Shown here: positions 50,099-61,998 of the stretch, in pieces | How the letters are laid out: the number at the start of each line of letters is the position of its first letter | Numbering within the stretch: position 1 is the stretch's first letter | NCBI GenBank assembly: GCA_016617855.1 | Contig: JAECUM010016857.1 | Span: 1-64,000, forward strand | Length of the DNA stretch: 64,000 nt | Direction of reading: 5' to 3' | Origin: Megalonaias nervosa | Lineage: Eukaryota > Mollusca > Bivalvia > Unionida > Unionidae | Position numbers and translations under genes: made by a program | The notes under the pieces: model-generated | Told to the model about the DNA's origin: nothing | Seen by the model: only the letters and a program-made list of their open reading frames with translations | Database searches by the model: none

Positions 50099-51979
50099 AT
50101 GGCATCAAGAGGCTACAAGCATCCGGCAGACGCATTTTGCTATGTCTGCGGCAAATTTATCAAGACAAGAACGAAAAATTACTCCATGGAAGTATCTGCT
50201 AAGATGTGTAAAGCCTACAAGGCATATTTCGGCATGCCTGTCGGGGATCAAGACAAACCCTGGACATCTCATTTCACCTACGATCACTGCAAAAAAAAAA
50301 AAAAACACTCTGGAAGGTAAGATGGACAATTGTTGCTCGGAATTTATGTTATAATATTTGTTAAAATTTTTAAAATTGTAAAAGTTTTTAATTTTAAAAT
50401 GTTTGACAATTTTCAATGTTATTGAAAAAAATATATCATATATGAAAAATGTTGCGAGAATCTCTTACACATTAGTCATGGGTGAAATAAATGTTTTTTG
50501 TTGGATGGTACAGAGGGGAAAAGAGAGCCATGAAGTCCGCCATCCCAAGAATTTGGCGGGAACCCACTTACTACTCAAGCAAATGCTACTTCTGCATGGT
50601 AGACCCTTCCAAACGTCGGACTTTCAAGAATGTACCTCCTATCACGTATCCGAACCTTCCTTAATCCTTCGCCCCGGTGCCACACTGCCCTGAGCTACCG
50701 GCACCCACTCCTCCGGAGAGAGATCAGCCATCTTTTGAAGAGAGCAGCAAGTCAGAGAGCGAGGAAGACATAGATCCAGATGACACTTTCAGAGATGGAG
50801 CTGAGGAGAGAAACCCATACTACCCCAACCAAAAAGACGTCAACGGCTTGATCAGAGATATTGGTCTCACCAAGTCCAATGCCGAGCTTTTGACTTCTAG
50901 ACTCAAGCAGTGGAACTTGCTGGATGAAAGTGCGCAAGTCGCAGATCAGAGGAAGCGTCACCAAGCATTTTCTAACTTCTTCACCTGTCAAGATGGGCTC
51001 TGCTTCTGCCACAATGTGACCAGTCTGTCCGAGGCAATCGGTATCGCCTGTAACCAGAATGAGTGGCACCTCTTCATTGACAGCTCATCCAGAAGCCTCA
51101 AAGCCGTGCTGCTCCATAATGGGAACAAGTACTCGTCTCTTCCAGTGGCTCACTCTGTACACCTCAAAGAGGACTACAACAGCATCAAGACCTTGCTGGA
51201 CGCCTTAAAGTATGATGAGTACGGTTGGGAGGTCATCGAAGACTTCAAAATGGTGGCATTCCTGATGGGTCTCCAAGGCGGTTTTACCAAGTTAACCTGC
51301 TATATTTACCTTTGGGACAGCAGGGACACCAAGGCGCACTACCACAGGTTGGACTAGCCACAGCGGACCGAGTTCTCTGTGGGGACGAACGTCAAGTGGG
51401 AGCCCCTGGTGGACCCCCGGAAGGTACTGATGCCATCACTGCACATCAAATTGGGCCTTATGAAACAATTTGTCAGAGCTCTAGATAAGGAGTCGGCAGC
51501 CTTCAAGTACCTTCAAGATTTCTTCCCTAAGCTGTCTGAGGCAAAGGTCAAAGCCGGTGTCTTCGTCTGACCACAGATAAAAAAGATCCTGGAGTGCAAT
51601 TAATTGCCCAAGAAGCTCACTAGTAAGGAGAAAGCGCCTTGGAACAGCTTTGTTGCAGTGGTTCGGGGCTTCCTGGGCAATCACAAGGCCGAAAACTATG
51701 TGGAGCTGGTTGAGACTCTGGTGAAGAACTACGGCACAATGGGCTGCTGGATATCCCTCAAAGTCAATATCCTTGATGCTCATCTTGATAAATTTCAAGG
51801 AAAACATGGGAGCGTACTCGGAGGAGCAAGGCGAGCGCTTCTACCAGGACATTCTGGACTTTGAACGCCGCTACCAAGGACGGTATAACGAGAACATGAT
51901 GGGAGACTACATTTGGGGGCTGGTTCGTGAAAGTGATTTACAGTATAATCGTAAATCTCGAAAAACTACTCACTTCTAA
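50099..51979 (+). pseudogene. Decayed transposon-like coding region of an uncharacterised invertebrate family
   Basis: Frames on the plus strand join into one protein-like track. It has a cysteine/histidine N-terminus (FCYVCGKFI...CKAYKAYFG, GDQDKPW), then NGLIRDIGLTKSNAELLTSR, LKQWNLLDES, EWHLFIDSSSRSLKAVLLHN and FKMVAFLMGLQGG. It ends with HIKLGLMKQFVRALDKES, SLKVNILDAHLDKF and GERFYQDILDFERRYQGRY. Stops occur at 51357, 51570 and shortly after, and there is a shift near 51800. I recognise this as a family with many copies in invertebrate genomes, usually unnamed and probably transposon-borne. I cannot name a superfamily. The A-run near 50290 breaks the N-terminal part. Confidence 0.6.
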
Positions 51980-54011
51980 ATCTTTTGTGGTCATTTTTGT
52001 ATTACATTAGTATAAATACGTTAATTTTGATTCATATGTTGTTTTTTTCTGACTTTATGTGAACGAAACGACACAAATTCTCCCGTTTTCTCATTGGAAA
52101 TAGGTAAATTTCAAAATATCACTGTCCTGGTCACAAAAGCAAAGTTTGTGGGGAATAATAGCCATTTTCTATACTTTTTAGGCATAAGCAATTACGAAAT
52201 AACACTTACTAACCAGGAACAAAAATTGTGTTACATAGTGTTCTTAGTTCTCAATGGCGTCGAATTACACCCGCAGTGGTACGTACAATGGTTGATGATG
52301 TTAGCCTTCACTCAGCAGGATGTACAGGAATTTTAGAATAAGAAAGATGATAAATTTGGGTGAAACGAATATAAAGATCTGAAAATGGGGCGCTCTGCGG
52401 TTAGGCGAGCGTTCAAATGTGTTTTTGTTCCTCTAAAATTCATTCTAAATGCATTTTCATATCTTCCTGTCAAAAGTTCGGAACAAAATTATATAATTTC
52501 CAGGTATGTCAGACAGAGACTAATCACCAAAATATTGGCATTTTACAAACTTAACAAAACATAAAGAAAACAAACAAACATATAAAAAAAATCTCACAAA
52601 CATTTAACAGGTTTCTAAGCCAGATCTATTTATCCCTATACTTAGCTCGTTCTTGAACTTAATAATTAATTGCTTGGACACAAACAAGATTATTAATGGT
52701 TCGGACACAACTTTGGGTTTATACTCATGGATATTTAATGGATTTTTACAACTTAACAACACCTTAAGAAAACTGCATACTTTTTAAAAATAAATAAAAA
52801 TAATTTTTATTGGCTTAAAATTTCGACAAACAAAACATCACTGTGAAAATTCCACTGCATTTTCCTTCAAAATTCACTCATGAAAATTAGTCATGATTAG
52901 CAGCTGTTTATAAATCGCATGATTATCAATATAAATTATTACCCCTCTAGATTTTACTGTGTTATTTGCGAGAGCATTTAGAAAATCGTTGATAAATAAC
53001 GATAATTGATGAGGAAGTTGAACCTAAATAAATAGAAGTAAATAATAATTTACTCTACATAAATGGGAAGTTGTAGTTATTATAGTATGATCAAAGGACA
53101 ACCTGAAAATATGATACCTATTTGATTGTTAACAGAGATGGTAAACTATCCATTTCATTAGAGAGAATATAGTTTATGGCTGGTTGTAATGATTTGCAAA
53201 ACAACATATTTTAATGTTATCAAGGACAAGAATGAAAAAGATCTTTTAATTCATGATGGCTTCAATAACCTCAAAATGTATAGGAATAAATTACAGAACA
53301 TATGACAGCACATAACGACAATACAAAATGTATCGGGACTGAGTGTTCACAATACGACTTAAGAGTTTTGGTTACTAAATCTACACCATGTAAGTAACCA
53401 ACTACAATTCAAAATTATTCCATAGTCAGAGATCTACATAGACATCTAAATTAGTTTGTGGGGTTTTGAAACATATAAATGTAGACATTTTCCGAGATTA
53501 ACTCACACAAATATGCATTTTAATGATTACTATTGGCGTATATTAGAAACCCTGTCTGTTAAATAGATCGCTGTGATTCCAATTCTGAAATATGTTAATG
53601 GTAGCTACAACAAACTAAAGAGGAGCTCAATAAACCGATTAAATGTCAGTAATTGAGGGTAGAAACGTTATAGACTTTCATGAAACGACTTTAAAATAAC
53701 AATTTCATGTTAAGCAAATTGAGATATAATTAAAACAATTGTCATTAAGAGGTAGCTATCGAAATATATTTGAAATCGCTTAAAGAAAAATCAGATGAAT
53801 AAGCCAATTAGAGACCAAAACCAATAGTTTGAACATGAATAATCACATTACAACTGGTTTAAATGCCCGATTAATCAAGGCAGCTAGGCAATTCATAGCT
53901 AAACACAATCGTTGTCGAATACAAAACATAATACTTTTAAAGATATATTTTACAATATATTAAATCCTGGAGAGAGCAAAGGGACAATAAACTTTACTGA
54001 TCGAACAAAAA

Positions 54012-54012
<1 letters not shown>
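51980..54012. other. Intergenic DNA, no gene recognised
   Basis: AT-rich, without recognisable repeats or domains. Confidence 0.4.

Positions 54013-54056
<44 letters not shown>
54013..54056. repeat. (GA)n microsatellite
   Basis: About 21 GA units. Confidence 0.95.
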
Positions 54057-54059
<3 letters not shown>

Positions 54060-55899
54060 AAAAAAATTCCAACATTCAACAATTCTGATAACCAAATGAA
54101 TGATAGAAAAATCCGTAAAAGGTTGCATTAGAGAGGATCGTGAAAGAAATAAAGAAATCTTTAAAATATAATACTTTACAATCACAACTTGCGTCGATAC
54201 TACGTCAAAGTTACAAACATAAAATGATTCAACTGAAGTAAGTAAAAGGATAGAGGACAAAACTAGCAAAATAAATATTCGTGAAATCACGATATGTAAT
54301 CAATAGCCTGATAAAACTGAATGGTTTCTTGTATGTCTTCATACATTTATCTTTTTAAACATGGAGGCAATAAGAATAGTGTCTATCATCAGCAATGAAA
54401 TGTTACCCTCACATTTGTGTTTCTGTTTCATGTAGTAACATTTCATGCATACAGTAAATCCTCCATAAACAGAATATTCTAATTTATCTTTGCTTCTTCA
54501 AACTTACTAAAACCAAAATTCTAACCCATTATTCTGCAGCTTGCAAAATGTCTTTTTTATTTTTTTCTATTAAATTTTCTTCATCTAAACATGGTTGTAC
54601 AGTTATTTTCTCCTGCACAAATTTTCCAACTGTTTCCAAATACAGACTTTTTAATCAACTTAATTTGTTTTCAAAATCATTGGTTGATTATCGTCTTAAA
54701 TTGTAAGTATGGCTCTAACCAAGGTTCTGATCAGATAGAACTACCATATGTATCTTTTTTATTAAGAAAATGCATACTAACTGAATGTATCTTTTTTTAA
54801 ATTAGAAATTGTATACTAACTGATGGTATCTTTGTTAAAAACAATTAGAAATTGTTTGAATTTCAATAATGAATAAAAAAATTATCTTTGCTTTTGTTTT
54901 TGTTGTTTTTTTATTGTGCATAATATTAGCTTAGGAACTACTGATTTCATTCCTTTTACATCATGTTACGTGTATAGGCTCGTACAAAAATAACAAAGAA
55001 AAGAGTGAAGCCAACAAGCTTTGTAAATTTTAACAAAATAATTTATTTCCCTAGAAAACAAGGTAAAAATATGAAAAAGGACTTACGGTTTGTGAATCTA
55101 ATCCAAAAATTAATCCTAGAATTTAAAAATATAAGTCCTATCACTAAAAAGTTCTAACTGAATCAAAGCTCGAATCCTGATGAAGTTCCAAGATGGAAGG
55201 CGATGACGTCCTCTATATCCTGTTCCGTGTTGACGTGTCGATAGTTCCTTGTTGAATTTTATGAATCAAGAATAATATTCCGGCTTTAGAATTCTGAATA
55301 AGTTCCAATAAATGTCTTTGTCCAAGAATTTTTATGATCACTGGTCTTTTCCAGGGAATATAAATTATTAAATCCAAAAAATAGAAGAATTTTAAATCAA
55401 ACTGGCATCAACATTAAAAAACACCTTGAGCTCTAAAGGTATAAAATATAACTGACTATTTCACTATAAAATATCTGTTTTAACCCTTAACTAAAACGCA
55501 GTGTAGACCCGGCGATGGGTCACGTAATCACTTAATCCGAACAACGCAGTAAAATAATATGTCAATTAGCACGTAGGCTAGTATAGCATTAGCTAAGAAT
55601 CAATGATTCCCACACTGGAAATGAATTTTTAAAAAAAGTTGTTTACAATAGAGCTGACGCAAGCTAAGAATGATCTTGATTACGACCAATGATTTTCACT
55701 GTGTTTACCAATTCAGAACCAAGGTCAGGAACTATGTAAGCTAAAAATATAATGTAGCAATAATGATTATTTACTAGAACTGAACTGAATTTTCTAGAAA
55801 AAAAAGTCAAATCCAGTGAATAAAGTTATCATTACAATAACATGTAATGAAACAAAAATAAAATAAAAAAGAATTTAAAACTAGCAATTAAATTACATA
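54057..55899. other. Intergenic DNA, no gene recognised
   Basis: AT-rich. Nothing convincing on either strand. Confidence 0.4.
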
Positions 55900-57010
55900 T
55901 ACATAAAAATTTTCTATCAGCTTTATTTTGTAGTGGTGATAATTCTTTTACGATTGGTTTTACTTTTTCTAGTGCCAATGGAAAATCACTAAAATAAACA
56001 TATAGAGGCTTTGCTACTTCTAAATCTACTTCTAACATAACACCTGTCTTAAGGTGATCTTTGTACTTCATTAAATGTTCATTTATCAGTTTGGGGGTCT
56101 TGGGTGGCCCATTGTTCTAAATTGCTATAGGGCTCTGAGTGGCCCAGTGGTATAAAGTGCTTGCCTTTACAGATAACTGACATCTCACCTCTGTCCACGT
56201 GGGTTTGGATTTCAGGCCTGGCCAACGTGGAAAGCTTGCCAGTAGTTTCCGATGGGTCAGTGGTTCTTCCAGGGGTTTTCACGGGTTTTACCTCCACCAA
56301 ATATACTGGCAGCCATGTATAGCCTATCATGTGCTAAAACGGTATTAAACCCATAACAATAACAACAACAACAACAACAATAACATAGCAGTTCAGATTT
56401 TCTCTTATTTTCCCATCTAAAATTTTGTTTGTTTAGCAGATATACACTGTTCCATTGACCAGCCATAAAGATTATTATTTTATCAGTAAGAAATGACCTT
56501 GAACTTTACCTATCACATTTTCTATTATCTTTCATTTAACTTTCATCAATAAAATGTACCACCATTTATTGTATTAATTATATACTAATTCCTGCTCTCA
56601 TACCCGACTTGATCATTAAAAACAGGTCATATCCATCCAATAACTCTGATTCTACTCCTATTAACTTTAAAAACACATTATTAACCAATCCTGGTGTACT
56701 ACAATAATAAGCTGGATTTAGATGATAATTTGGATGGAAATATTTCAAAATTATCATACAACATGAAAATTATCTTTATTTTTATAGTATAATCATTAAA
56801 AAAGAATTTAATTTAATTGGTAGTCATCCTCTTTTATTTCTTCACCTCTGACGTGGGAGAAAACACTTTTTGTTGGTAAATTGGTTTCACTTGAAACTAC
56901 TGAAGTCCTCAATCGGTAAATGTCTTTCCGTAAGACCTGTTTTTCTTCAACATGTTTTATTGCATTCAAAATGTTATCATCAGTCAAATATTTTGCAAGT
57001 CAGTCAAAGA
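55900..57010 (-). pseudogene. Relic PolB (relic 2), interrupted by a SINE
   Basis: Minus-strand pieces in order, from high to low coordinates: NLPTKSVFSHVRGEEIKEDD (about 56900-56820, matching the LPPKEAFYS...EHISDEDY region of Polinton PolBs), LNPAYYCSTPGLVNNVF with GYDLFLMIKSGMRAGISI (about 56760-56580), and TGVMLEVDLEVAKPLYVYFS (56060-56000). The match is to the palm-proximal region LDPAHYISAPGLSWDA and GYMLEVDLEYP of Polinton-type polymerases. A family B SINE (56116-56390) lies between the last two pieces. Motifs A, B and C are not seen. It is an old fragment, separate from relic 1. Confidence 0.68.
56116..56390 (+). mobile_element. SINE family B with (AAC)n tail, copy 2
   Basis: A tRNA-like head (GAGTGGCCCAGTGGTATAAA as A box; GTGGGTTTGGATTTC as a weak B box) leads into the body shared with 4578-4808. 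It ends GGTATTAAACCC and an (AAC)n run. It inserted into the PolB relic. Confidence 0.72.
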
Positions 57011-57289
57011 AATCGGCCTCAAACATGTATCTAAAATTACATTGTCCTTTTCATGAGAATGTAATTTCCACATGGTGTGTCCTGGGGAAAAGCAGTTTAC
57101 TCAGCTTTGTATGATAAAACCTTCAAAGTGTGACTTTCCTGTGAAAGCACAGAACACAAAATTATATGACCATTTCATCAAGTTTTATACCACCTGTCCC
57201 AATAACCCCAAAGTAATTTTAGCATTGCTCTTCCCCCGGTTGTTCCAATCTCTGACTGTCTGGGAGTTTGATGTCCTCTTCATTCTTTA

Positions 57290-57770
57290 TCTTGTCATTG
57301 TTGATGCCTTCTATGTTCTCTATATTGCCATGATTAATGTCTTCTTTCTTCTGTATATTGTCATGATTTATGCCTTCTGTTTTCTTTATATTGCCATGAG
57401 TGATGCGTTCTTTTCTTTATATTGCCATGACTGAGGTATTTTGTTTTTTCCATATTGCCATGATTGATGCCATCTGTTTGCTTTATATTTTCTTGATTGA
57501 TGCCTTCTATTTTCTCTATATTGCCATGATGATGCCTTGTTATCTCTATATTGCCATGATTGATGCCTTGTTTTCTCTATATTGCAATGATTGATGCCTT
57601 CTGTTTTCTCTATATTGCCATGATTGATGCCTTGCTTTCTTTATATTGCCATGATTGATGTCTTCTATTGTCTCCATATTGCCATGATTGAGGTCATGTT
57701 TTTTCCATACTGTCATGATTGATGCCTTCTGCTTTCTCTATATTGCTATGATTGATACCTTCTATTTTCA
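57290..57770. repeat. ~35-bp minisatellite
   Basis: About thirteen units of TATATTGCCATGATTGATGC followed by CTTCTGTTTTCTC, with length variation. Short open frames (LYIAMIDAF repeats) come from it. Confidence 0.88.
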
Positions 57771-58119
57771 CAAGTTGTGTTCTCCAAGACACCATCTATT
57801 AGAAATGACTCTGTTTTTGTTTATGGCTATCACAGTGAACTCTAGATAGGCTGGAATCTTTGAGTAAGAAACTGAGTCAGAGCCCTTTATTTAGTCATAT
57901 TGTACCATGCACAAATTATTTTCTCCACCTACTGAATCAAGATCTTTTTCATTATCAGTTTCCAGAACATTCTCCAGCCATTCAGCATTGCTGTTGTGCT
58001 TGGTGGGTTTGCCCCATCTATTGTTCAAGAGTTTTGTGGCTTCTGACACTTTCTGGCATGTCATCACAACCATTCTGGTTTCTTTCAGGTTTCTATATCA
58101 ACAATAATATAATATAATG

Positions 58120-58760
58120 ATTTGATTTACAATAGTCCATTCATATCATGATTTATCATAGTTTGCTAATATAATGATTTATCATAGTCCATTAATATAA
58201 TGATTTATCATAGTCCACTAATATCATGATTTATCAAAGTCCATTAATATCATGATTTTATTTATCATAGTCCATTAATATCATGATTTATCATAGTCCA
58301 TTAATATCATGATTTGATTTATCATAGTCCATTAATATCATGATTTATCATAGTCTGTTAATATCATGGTTTGATTTATCATAGTCCATTAATATCATGA
58401 TTTATCATAGTCTGTTAATATCATGGTTTGATTTATCATAGTCCATTAATATCATGATTTATCATAGTCTGTTAATATCATGGTTTGATTTATCATAGTC
58501 CATTAATATCATGATTTATCATAGTCTGTTAATATCATGGTTTGATTTATCATAGTCCATTAATATCATGATTTATCATAGTCTGTTAATATCATGGTTT
58601 GATTTATCATAGTCCATTAATATCATGATTTATCATAGTCCATTAATATCATGATTTGATTTATCATAGTCCATTAATATCATGATTTACCATAGTCTGT
58701 TAATATCATGGTTTATCATAGTCTGTTAATATCATGGTTTGATTTATCATAGTCTGTTAG
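58120..58760. repeat. 26/31-bp minisatellite with higher-order pattern
   Basis: Units of ATCATGATTTATCATAGTCC followed by ATTAAT alternate with a longer ATGGTTTGATTTATCATAGT form. The pair forms a higher-order unit of about 57 bp repeated five or six times at 58330-58620. Confidence 0.88.
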
Positions 58761-59365
58761 CTCTTGGTATACCTGCCATTATTTGGTCTTGAATTGCAAC
58801 ATTTTGTGAGTTCTTGATCACTTCCTTTCATTGTCTTGCAGTGTAGATTATATTTCTCATTCAGGTAAGCTTTTCTATAAGTAGCTTACATTACTTCCTT
58901 TTTTTGTATTTCAAGACTACTATATCTTGTTTGTTTCATAATGTTTCCTTTGCAACTGGTGTCTCCATGGTAGAACCGCTTGCTTCTTGTTGGCCGTTTT
59001 GCTATCTATTTTATACCCAAAGTATATCTATTACTACCACTGCACCTACACATATCAAGTTGTTGTTGGAACAGATCAATAATAGTACTTAATTTAATTC
59101 CTGTACATCTGCCATGAGTGTTTGTTGCATTACCTCTCCTATATCTGTCTCTTTCAGAGCTTAATAATGTTGTAATGATTATCTCCTAAGAGAAATCCAC
59201 TGAAACCATCAATATATGCATCCAAAGCAAACTTCATGTGTTCCATAAGGGATATTTTCTTATTTTCTAGCAAGGTTTTGGTGAAAATATTTCCCAAAGT
59301 ACAAAATTGTTTTTAAAAAATTGCTGAATCATGGAAATTGCCTGAAAAGTTTATCATGTCGTCCA
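58761..59365. other. Spacer between minisatellites, no gene
   Basis: AT-rich; nothing recognised. Confidence 0.4.
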
Positions 59366-59378
59366 TATATATATATAC

Positions 59379-59430
<52 letters not shown>
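59366..59430. repeat. (AT)n microsatellite
   Basis: AT units with two ACAT interruptions. Confidence 0.93.
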
Positions 59431-59514
59431 CATAAATGTCAACCAATTTGATTTGTCTATCACATGTGCATTTTAATTAATAATGCTTAAAGAAAGAAAT
59501 CATCAGATTAGTTC

Positions 59515-59645
59515 AGAAATGTAATCAGGTCATCTCAATATGAATACAAATCTAATTAGGTCATCTCCATATGAATACAACTATAATTAAGTCATCTCAA
59601 TATGAATACAAATCTAATTAGGTCATCTCCTTATGAATACAAATC
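59515..59645. repeat. ~32-bp tandem repeat, four units
   Basis: GGTCATCTCMATATGAATAC, continuing AAATCTAATTA, four times. Confidence 0.82.
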
Positions 59646-59994
59646 AGCCAATATAAATTTCATTTTTCTAGATCATGGTGGTTTTAACTTAAACATGTTA
59701 ACAATGTTTTTGTCAAAAATGTCCAAGAAAGTTCAAAATACTGTGGGTCAAGGGAACCAAGTTAACTGATATTTTATTAGCTTTCGATTCTGTTCATGTT
59801 TAATTCCAACTTCATATAGTAACATTTTGATTGCATAGATCGTTTCATAGATAATTTTATAGGTATGCAGAATTTTAATTATCTGTATGTGCTCAACCCA
59901 AAATTTTGATCTCTCAGGACCACATTATGCAACAAATCAGATTGATTCTTGTAATCTAATAGAGATATGACCAAGTTTGTATTCTACATTTGTA

Positions 59995-61625
59995 AATGTA
60001 AAGTGTATAGTTTTGTGTTACTGAATAGGCAAAGTTCTGCATTATTTGTATTGAAAAATGTATAGGCATAGTTCTGTGTTCCTTGTATTGATAACTGTAA
60101 AGGCATAGTTGTGTTGCCTGTATTGATAACTGTATAGGCATAGTTGTGTGTTGCTTGTATTGATACAAGTATAGGTATAGTTCAGTGTTACTTGTATTGA
60201 TACAAGTACAGGTATAGCTCTGTGTTACTTGTATTGATAGCTGTATATGCATAGTTCTGTTGCTTGTATTGGTATTGTATTGATTATGCATTGATAATTG
60301 TATACATAAAATTGTTTCTTTTACTGATAACTGTAAAAGGTATAGTTGTTTGTTACTTGTATCGATAATTAAATATGCATAGTTCTGTTACTTGTACTGA
60401 CAATTGTATATAGTTCTGTTACTTGTATTGATAACTGTATTGGTATAGTTCTATGTTACTTCTATTGCTATCTGTATAGTTATAACAAAGAAAAGATACC
60501 TTTGTAGCATAATAGGTTATGACTCCTTAGCTTTTGACCTTATCACAAGACCTTCATTTGAGGAACGCCTCCAGTTCAGAAGCCATTCATTGGATGACGG
60601 CTTTGCGATGAGGTCAAAAGATAAAGAGTCATAACCTATTATGCTACAGAAAGGTATCTGTTCTTAGTTTCACTGACTGCAGATGGCTGTAGCAGGTAAC
60701 AATATTCATTCTGTATAGTTATAGTTCTGTGTGGTATTGATAACTGAATAGGTATAGTTCTGTGTTACTTGTATTGATAACTGTATTGGTATAGTTTTGT
60801 GTCACTTGTATTGATAACTGTATTGGTATAATTCTGTGTCACTTGCATTGATAACTGTATTGGTATAGTTCTGTGGTTTTGATAACTGTATTGGTATAGT
60901 TCTGTGTAACTTGTATTGATAACTGTATTGGTATAGTTCTGTTACTTGTATTGATAACTGTACAGTCATGCATAGTTATGTGTTGTAATGATAACTGTAT
61001 AGGCATGATTATGTGTTACTTGTACTGGTAATTGAATTGGTATAGTTCTGTGTTACTTGTAGTGATAATTGTAAATATAGAACTCTTTGGTGTTACTTGT
61101 ATTGATAATTGTAAATGTACAACTGTGGTGTTACTTGTATTGATATTGTAAATGTAGAACTGTAGAGTTACTTGTATATTGTAAATGTAGAACTGTAGAG
61201 TTACTTGTATTGATAATTGTAAATGTAGAACTCTGTGGTGTTACTTGTATTGATAATTGTAAATGTAGAACTCTCTGGTGTTACTTGTATTGATTTTGTA
61301 AATGTAGAACTGTGGTGTTACTTGTATTGATAATTGTAAATGTAGAACTCTGTGTTGTTACTTGTATTACTTGTATTGATAATTGTAAATGTAGACCTCT
61401 GTGGTGTTACTTGCATTGATAATTGTAAATGTAGAACTCTGTGGTGTTACTTGTATTGATAGTTGTAAATGTAGAACTGTGGTGTTACTTGTATTGATAA
61501 TTGTAAATATAGAACTCTGTGGTGTTACTTGCATTGATAATTGTAAATGTAGAACTCTGTGGTGTTACTTGTATTGATAATTGTAAATGTAGAACTCTGT
61601 GGTGTTACTTGCATTACTTGTATAA
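59995..61625. repeat. Large 37-40-bp minisatellite in two sub-families
   Basis: The left part (to about 61060) uses TTACTTGTATTGATAACTGT, then ATTGGTATAGTTCTGTG. The right part uses TTACTTGTATTGATAATTGT, then AAATGTAGAACTCTGTGGTG. The shared TTACTTGTATTGATAA core shows one origin. The array is interrupted by a fold-back insertion at 60483-60670. Confidence 0.88.
60483..60670. mobile_element. MITE-like fold-back element
   Basis: 58-bp inverted arms (60483-60540 and 60611-60670) share AGATACCTT, GTAGCATAATAGGTTATGAC and CTTTTGACCT with few differences, and weaker pairing continues inward almost to the centre. It has no coding capacity. CTGTATAGTTATA precedes it and recurs at about 60711, perhaps reflecting the repeat array. 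Confidence 0.75.
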
Positions 61626-61807
61626 GAGTTTAAGTATTTATGCCATGTGTTGTTTAAGTCACAAATGTTAAGTGTTGTACATATATTACTGTATTATATG
61701 TTGATCCAAAATATATAAATCATCAAATACTGATAAACACAGCTTACACTGGCCTTCAATACAGAATGCTAGGTATTAGGTACAGCACAATTTGTTTTCA
61801 AACTTGT

Positions 61808-61998
61808 GTATCTAGCTGTAGTGGCTAAGTGGTTAGCATGCCAGACTCACGGCAGAGAGGGTGCAGGTTCGAATCCTCCCACTGGATCAGCCTTGGGCAG
61901 CTACCATGGTGTGTCCTTGTGTCAGGCACTCTACTCTAATTGCTTTGGCACTAAATAACCAACTAGTTTTGCTGTGCCATAAAACATCAAACTAAACC
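61808..61998 (+). mobile_element. tRNA-derived SINE, family C
   Basis: The head has a good A box (TAGTGGCTAAGTGGTTAGCA) and an exact B box (GGTTCGAATCC), with 53-55 bp between them as in tRNAs. A body of about 110 bp follows (CCTTGGGCAGCTACC, GCACTAAATAACCAAC) and a tail GCCATAAAACATCAAACTAA. No proper acceptor stem is completed, so it is a SINE and not a tRNA gene. Confidence 0.78.

Noticed and set aside
57072..57594. Membrane-like protein with LYIAMIDAF repeats
   Set aside because: Translation of the 35-bp minisatellite; the frame changes between units.
58120..58760. CRISPR-like array
   Set aside because: The units are contiguous variants of one sequence with no unique spacers, in a eukaryotic context.
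61808..61880. tRNA gene on the plus strand
   Set aside because: A and B boxes are good, but no acceptor stem closes and a SINE body and tail follow.
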